This document shows, one piece after another, positions 59,199-64,000 of a DNA stretch of 64,000 nucleotides. A program made the position numbers and the translations under genes. The stretch spans positions 62,001 to 126,000 of the forward strand of contig VGHN01000001.1 of the NCBI GenBank assembly GCA_016868255.1, written 5' to 3'. Positions within the stretch are counted from its first letter, which is position 1. The number at the start of each line of letters is the position of its first letter. The notes below the pieces were generated by a model, which worked only from the letters and a program-made list of their open reading frames with translations, ran no database searches and had not been told where the DNA came from. The stretch is from Betaproteobacteria bacterium (GTDB lineage Bacteria > Pseudomonadota > Gammaproteobacteria > Burkholderiales > Burkholderiaceae_A).

Positions 59199-59995
59199 AC
59201 GCTCCCGAGAGAATCCTCCCCTGCACGCTTCCCGATGTGCAATCGATGAAGGACACCCGTCGACTCCCGATACAAAAGGTGGGGGTTAAGGCGCTGCGCC
59301 ATCCCTGCAGAGTCGTCACATCAACGGGCAGCCAACCCTCCATCGCAACCGTTGAGATGACTGTGTCTCTGCCTGCCGAGGAGAAGGGAACCCACATGTC
59401 TCGATTTATCGAGGTATTCCAAAACTTTGAGGAGCCCTTGGATTACACATCGGTCGGACATCTAATGGACCGAATGCTGGCGCGTCTGCAGGCGGCCGAT
59501 GGCTTCATGCGCATTGACTTGCCCTACTTCGTTCGCAAGGCGGCACCGGTCTCCGGTGTCGAGTCACTCATGGACTATGAAGTCAGCTGGGTGGCCGAGT
59601 CGCGGGGGGGCGCCAAGACAGTTTCACTTCGCGTGGTGGTTCCGGTCACCAGCCTCTGCCCGTGTTCGAAGAACATCTCCGACTACGGCGCCCACAACCA
59701 GCGCTCCCACGTCACCATTCATGCAGACCTAGTGGGCGCGGCTCGGGTCGAGGACATGATCGCGGCGGCCGAATCGGCCGCATCCTGTGAACTCTGGGGC
59801 TTGCTCAAGCGACCCGATGAGAAATACGTAACGGAACGCGCCTATGACAATCCAAAATTTGTCGAAGATCTGGTGAGAGACATTGCCATGAACCTCAAGG
59901 CGCACCCGGCGGTCGGCTCGTTCACGGTCGAGTCAGAGAACTTTGAGTCCATCCACAACCACTCCGCCTACGCCCTGATCGAGCATCGGGCCTGA
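59195..59995 (+). CDS. folE2: GTP cyclohydrolase FolE2 (type IB)
   Basis: MSRFIEVFQNF, VTSLCPCSKNISDYGAHNQRSHVTIH motifs; ATG overlaps gpx stop. Confidence 0.94.
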   Translation: MNAPERILPCTLPDVQSMKDTRRLPIQKVGVKALRHPCRVVTSTGSQPSIATVEMTVSLPAEEKGTHMSRFIEVFQNFEEPLDYTSVGHLMDRMLARLQAADGFMRIDLPYFVRKAAPVSGVESLMDYEVSWVAESRGGAKTVSLRVVVPVTSLCPCSKNISDYGAHNQRSHVTIHADLVGAARVEDMIAAAESAASCELWGLLKRPDEKYVTERAYDNPKFVEDLVRDIAMNLKAHPAVGSFTVESENFESIHNHSAYALIEHRA

Positions 59996-60005
59996 GCGAG
60001 CGAGC

Positions 60006-61349
60006 ATGCTCGACTCCCGCCCCCGTGTGGTCGTTGTTGGCAGTGGAATTGCTGGGCTTTCGGCTGCCTGGCACCTGCGCAAAGACTGCCATGTCACCTT
60101 GCTCGAGGCCAACGATCGGCTTGGGGGACATACCCACACCCACGAAATTGAACTCCATGGGGTTCGGGGCCCTGTCGACACCGGCTTCATCGTTTTTAAC
60201 CACCGCACCTATCCTGAGATCAAGTCGTGGTTTGCGGAACTAGGGGTTCTCACCCACGCGGCCGAAATGTCCTTCTCGGTCTCTCGTGACAACAGTGGGT
60301 TCGAGTGGGCCGGGCATAGCCTGACGGGTCTGTTTGCTCAGCCCTCCAATCTGCTCTCACCGAGTTTCTGGAGGATGCTCTTCGACATCCTTCGATTCCA
60401 TCGGCAGGCGCCTGCGCTCCTCGAGAAGATCGAGTCGGGTGCCCATGCCCCAATGAGTCTTGGCCAAATGCTCGAGCAGCGCGGCTACAGCCAATCGTTC
60501 CAATCGGGGTACCTCCTGCCGATGGCGGGGGCGATTTGGTCTTGCCCGGCCGAGCAAATGCGGGCCTTCCCATTTGCCAGCTTCACACGGTTCTGCGTCA
60601 ATCACGGCCTCTTGCAGATTGCCAATCGGCCACAATGGTTCAGCGTATTAGGGGGGAGCCAGCGTTACATTGAGCGCATGCTCAATCGTGTCGAGCAAGA
60701 AGGGCATCGCATTGAGGTGCGGCTTGGCCACCGCGTTGAGCAACTCACTCCGATGGCCGACGGGAGTGTCAAAGTCATTGGCACCCAGGCGGATGGGTTG
60801 CCTTTTGCGCTGATCGCCAAAGGCGCGGTGCTGGCCGGCCACACCGACCAGTCCGCCAAGGTAGTGGGATTCAGTGGCCTGCCAGCGGCTGAGTTCCTCT
60901 CACAATTTCGTTATCAATCGAATACTGCCTACCTTCACACCGATGAAGCCCTAATGCCCAAGCGCAAGAATGCCTGGGCCGCGTGGAACTACCGTGCAAC
61001 CCCAGGCGCCTCCACCGTTTCGGTCACATACTGGATGAATCAGCTCCAGAGTCTGCCCTTCAATGTTCCAGTGCTTGTGAGTCTCAACCCAGATTCACCA
61101 CCGCTTCCAGACAAGACCATTTCACGAATGGAGTACGACCACCCGATCTTTGATTCTGCGGCCATGGCAGCACGGCAAGAGATTCTGAAGCGGCAAGGCC
61201 AGGGCCAGGTCTGGTTCGCGGGTGCATGGATGGGCTATGGTTTTCATGAGGATGGCTTCCGAAGTGGGCGCCAAGCGGCTGAAGGCCTACTGCAGCAGCT
61301 ACGTCGAGAGCAAGTCGCTTCGGGAAAAGCCGATCGACTCGCAGCATGA
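60006..61349 (+). CDS. FAD-dependent amine-oxidase-like oxidoreductase
   Basis: VVVVGSGIAGLSAAWHL Rossmann motif, RLGGHTHTHEIE, C-terminal WFAGAWMGYGFHEDGFRSGRQAAE. Confidence 0.88.
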   Translation: MLDSRPRVVVVGSGIAGLSAAWHLRKDCHVTLLEANDRLGGHTHTHEIELHGVRGPVDTGFIVFNHRTYPEIKSWFAELGVLTHAAEMSFSVSRDNSGFEWAGHSLTGLFAQPSNLLSPSFWRMLFDILRFHRQAPALLEKIESGAHAPMSLGQMLEQRGYSQSFQSGYLLPMAGAIWSCPAEQMRAFPFASFTRFCVNHGLLQIANRPQWFSVLGGSQRYIERMLNRVEQEGHRIEVRLGHRVEQLTPMADGSVKVIGTQADGLPFALIAKGAVLAGHTDQSAKVVGFSGLPAAEFLSQFRYQSNTAYLHTDEALMPKRKNAWAAWNYRATPGASTVSVTYWMNQLQSLPFNVPVLVSLNPDSPPLPDKTISRMEYDHPIFDSAAMAARQEILKRQGQGQVWFAGAWMGYGFHEDGFRSGRQAAEGLLQQLRREQVASGKADRLAA

Positions 61350-61386
61350 GGCACTCCGGTTGAGCGAGTCCCACTGCCCAAGGCTC

Positions 61387-62121
61387 ATGCGTGGACTGGT
61401 CATCCACACGCGCAAGTCGCCTCGCTTTCACCAGTTTCGAGCACGTGTCACAACAGTCCAACTTCCTCTGCGGAGCCTCGCTGCGAAGATGGCGACTCCG
61501 GGATTTGGCTGGGCAATCGATCGGTGGGCGCTTCTTTCAGTCCACCGACAAGACCACGGCGATGGACGTCCCCTGCTGGAGTGGGCAGAAGCACAACTCT
61601 TGAACGCGGGAATCACCGAGGCCGATGGGGAGATTTGGTTGAGTTGCCTGCCCCGAATGCTGGGCTATGTCTTCAAGCCAGTGAGTTTCTGGTTCTGTGA
61701 GAACAAGGCAGGAGACGTCGTTGCCATCTTGGCCGAGGTCAACAACACCTTTGGTGATCGACACGCCTACGTTCTTGATTGCCGGCCTGGATATCGAGAC
61801 GGTCAAACCATCGGGCAGGAGAAACGGTTTTACGTCTCCCCCTTCTTCCCCGAACGGGGCCATTACCAGTTTCGCTTTCACCATGAAAAAAACGCTGCAG
61901 GGACCTCGTTGGCAAGAATTGAGGTCGTCGAGGGACATGGTGCCGCGCTTATCACCAGCATCAGTGGACGCACCAAGCCGCTCACCCACGCCTCTGCAAG
62001 CGCTGCGTGGATTGCCCACCCGCTCAGCAGTCTCTCCGTCATCGCACTCATTCACTGGCAGGCCCTCATTCTATGGATCAAACGCGTACCACTCTTCCCC
62101 CGGCGACCCTCAACGGTCTAA
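61387..62121 (+). CDS. DUF1365 domain-containing protein
   Basis: GLVIHTRKSPRFHQFRARV, RMLGYVFKPVSFWFCEN, EVNNTFGDRHAYVL; start uncertain (track start overlaps previous gene). Confidence 0.85.
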   Translation: MRGLVIHTRKSPRFHQFRARVTTVQLPLRSLAAKMATPGFGWAIDRWALLSVHRQDHGDGRPLLEWAEAQLLNAGITEADGEIWLSCLPRMLGYVFKPVSFWFCENKAGDVVAILAEVNNTFGDRHAYVLDCRPGYRDGQTIGQEKRFYVSPFFPERGHYQFRFHHEKNAAGTSLARIEVVEGHGAALITSISGRTKPLTHASASAAWIAHPLSSLSVIALIHWQALILWIKRVPLFPRRPSTV

Positions 62122-63323
62122 AACTTCCTCTGACTGCCCGCCTCGTGCTGGGCATGCTCGAGCGACTCCAGGTCGGACAGCTCCGTCTGGTCGCCCCCGA
62201 AGGAGAGTTCTTTTTTCAGGGCGAGAAGCGGACTGGGCTTGGGCCCGCCTGTCTGCGCATCCATGATTGGTCAGTCTTCGAGCGTGCAATCAAGCGTGGA
62301 GACATTGGCTTTGGAGAGGCCTTCATGGAGGGCCTCTGGTCCTCGCCGGATCTGGCCTGTCTGCTCAAGACACTGGCAGCCAATCGCCAGGTCATTGAGA
62401 AGGCCATCCTCGGAAACCGTTGGTTGCTGATTTTGGATCGACTTGGCCATCTGTTTCGGCGAAACACCATTCGACAGGCCAGGCGCAACATCGAGGCCCA
62501 CTACGATTTGGGCAATGACTTTTATCGAATCTGGCTCGACGCCACCATGACCTACTCCAGTGCGCTTTACACGGATGCCGAGTTAACTGGTCAAACGAGC
62601 AGCGACCTCGAGGCAGCCCAGTATCGAAAGATGGACCGGGCACTCGAGATGCTCGGCCCACTCGATGAGAGCAGCCAGACGCTGGAAATCGGTTGTGGGT
62701 GGGGCGGCCTGGCCCAACGGAGGCTCTCCCAGATGCCCGGGGCCCACCTTGGGATCACCCTCTCCACCGAGCAACAAGCCTGGGCCATCAACAAACTCAC
62801 AGAGGCTGGGCTCTCTAGCCGCGCGGAGATTCGTCTTCAAGACTATCGAGTCTGCCAAGGGCAGTTCGATGGGATCGTCTCAGTCGAAATGATCGAGGCG
62901 GTGGGGGAGTCTTACTGGCCGACCTATTTTGAGACCCTTCACCGCTGCCTGAAGCCTGGCAGACGCGCGGTGGTTCAGGCCATTCTTATGCGAGATGATT
63001 TGTTTGATCGCTACAGAAGTGGCCACGACTTCATTCAAAAATACATCTTTCCCGGCGGCATGCTCCTCTCGACCAAGGCTATTCGAGAAGCCTCTCATGC
63101 CGCTGGGCTAGTCGTTCAAGACGAGTTTTATTTCGGGCACCATTACGGGAAGACGCTTCATGACTGGCTGGAGACATTCAATCAACATGAACAAGAAATT
63201 CGCGCACTCGGCTATGACGATCGATTCCTTGCGATGTGGCGCTTCTACCTGGCTTACTGCGAGGCTGGTTTCTTCTCGGGCGACCTTGAGGTGGTTCAAG
63301 TCTGTCTGCAGCGGCCTGCATAG
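62073..63323 (+). CDS. Cyclopropane-fatty-acid synthase family SAM-dependent methyltransferase
   Basis: HYDLGNDFYRIWLDATMTYSSALY, LEIGCGWGGLA, VSVEMIEAVGESYWPTYF, QKYIFPGGML. Confidence 0.92.
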   Translation: MDQTRTTLPPATLNGLKLPLTARLVLGMLERLQVGQLRLVAPEGEFFFQGEKRTGLGPACLRIHDWSVFERAIKRGDIGFGEAFMEGLWSSPDLACLLKTLAANRQVIEKAILGNRWLLILDRLGHLFRRNTIRQARRNIEAHYDLGNDFYRIWLDATMTYSSALYTDAELTGQTSSDLEAAQYRKMDRALEMLGPLDESSQTLEIGCGWGGLAQRRLSQMPGAHLGITLSTEQQAWAINKLTEAGLSSRAEIRLQDYRVCQGQFDGIVSVEMIEAVGESYWPTYFETLHRCLKPGRRAVVQAILMRDDLFDRYRSGHDFIQKYIFPGGMLLSTKAIREASHAAGLVVQDEFYFGHHYGKTLHDWLETFNQHEQEIRALGYDDRFLAMWRFYLAYCEAGFFSGDLEVVQVCLQRPA

Positions 63324-63900
63324 GCGAGTTCATATTGCCGCTCTCAGCGGCCTTCTGGGGGTCGCGAGCCCTGTCGCCCTCTGCTCTGTGTCGTTCTCGG
63401 GTGACCGGCCCCATCAGATTGAAACCGCCCAGGGACTGACAGCGCTCTCACCCGTCGGCAATGGCAGTCTTCGCTTTCTTGGACTGCGCATCTACGAGGC
63501 CAGCCTTTTTACTGTTCCCAGCGCCGCCGGAGAATTGAAGTTGGCTGGGCCCAATCAGGTCTTCCACCAGCCTTTCGCCCTGCAGATTCATTACGCGAGA
63601 TCGATCTCGCTCGAGCAACTGGCCGAGCGTTCGATCAAAGAGATGGAAGGCCTTGGGCTTGTACCAAAGCCTTCTCGGGAGCAGTGGCTTTCACACCTCT
63701 TCAAGAGCTTTCGCGCAGTAAATGCTGGCGATCGAATCACCGGAGTCTTCCGACCCAACCGAGGTGCCAGTTTTTATCTGAATGGGGCCCTTGTTCACGA
63801 GGTCGCTGACCCTGCGTTCGCCGAGGCGTTTTTCCGCATCTGGCTGGATCCAAAAACGAGCGAGCCCGATCTGCGCCGGGCCCTTCTGGGCCTGAACTGA
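63286..63900 (+). CDS. Chalcone isomerase-like family protein, probably exported
   Basis: GSLRFLGLRIYEASLF, QPFALQIHYARSISLEQLAERSIKEME, typical of bacterial CHI-like proteins; start (TTG 63286) tentative. Confidence 0.7.
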   Translation: MRWFKSVCSGLHRRVHIAALSGLLGVASPVALCSVSFSGDRPHQIETAQGLTALSPVGNGSLRFLGLRIYEASLFTVPSAAGELKLAGPNQVFHQPFALQIHYARSISLEQLAERSIKEMEGLGLVPKPSREQWLSHLFKSFRAVNAGDRITGVFRPNRGASFYLNGALVHEVADPAFAEAFFRIWLDPKTSEPDLRRALLGLN

Positions 63901-64000
63901 GTGGCCCACGCGGCCAGTACCGACTCCATCGAGGTGGGGAGCGCGCATGCAGTTCGCTACGGCTTGCCGGGACTTGTGTTGGCCTCGACCGCCTTGCCCC
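63901..64000 (+). CDS. Probable MFS transporter, N-terminal fragment cut by window end
   Basis: GTG start directly after the previous stop; VAHAASTDSIEVGSAHAVRYGLPGLVLASTALP. Resembles MFS proteins seen in similar clusters, but only 33 aa visible. Confidence 0.4.
   Translation, partial: MAHAASTDSIEVGSAHAVRYGLPGLVLASTALP

Overview
The window is about 64 kb of a high-GC betaproteobacterial-type (Burkholderiales-like) chromosome; the lineage call rests on gene content and order. Left part (1-23.4 kb) is housekeeping: uvrA (truncated by the window start), a histidine phosphatase, OsmC, gltD-gltB, a REP-type Y1 transposase homologue, aroB-aroK, PBP1a, cyaY/lptM/lysA, msrQ-msrP, ccsB-resB, cytochrome c4, engB and hemB. 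Middle part (23.4-56 kb) is one almost uninterrupted minus-strand ribosomal/RNA polymerase block (tufB-secE-nusG-rplKAJL-rpoBC-rpsLG-fusA-tufA-rpsJ-S10-spc-alpha), with four tRNAs (Tyr, Gly, Thr, Trp) around tufB and two apparently identical tuf copies. Several intercistronic gaps in it contain clear inverted repeats that look like attenuators or r-protein leader elements. Right part (56-64 kb) holds a DUF3108 protein, a PhaM-like protein, and the most interesting accessory locus: a MerR regulator with a B12-binding domain (CarH/LitR type, Wx9EH and ExHxxG motifs), divergent from an operon of exported glutathione peroxidase, FolE2, FAD amine-oxidase-like protein, DUF1365, CFA-like methyltransferase with altered active-site residues, chalcone-isomerase-like protein and the start of a probable MFS transporter. 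This resembles known LitR/ChrR-type light or singlet-oxygen lipid-modification clusters, so it is a variant of a partly described system rather than something entirely new. No CRISPR array, prophage or rRNA operon was seen.
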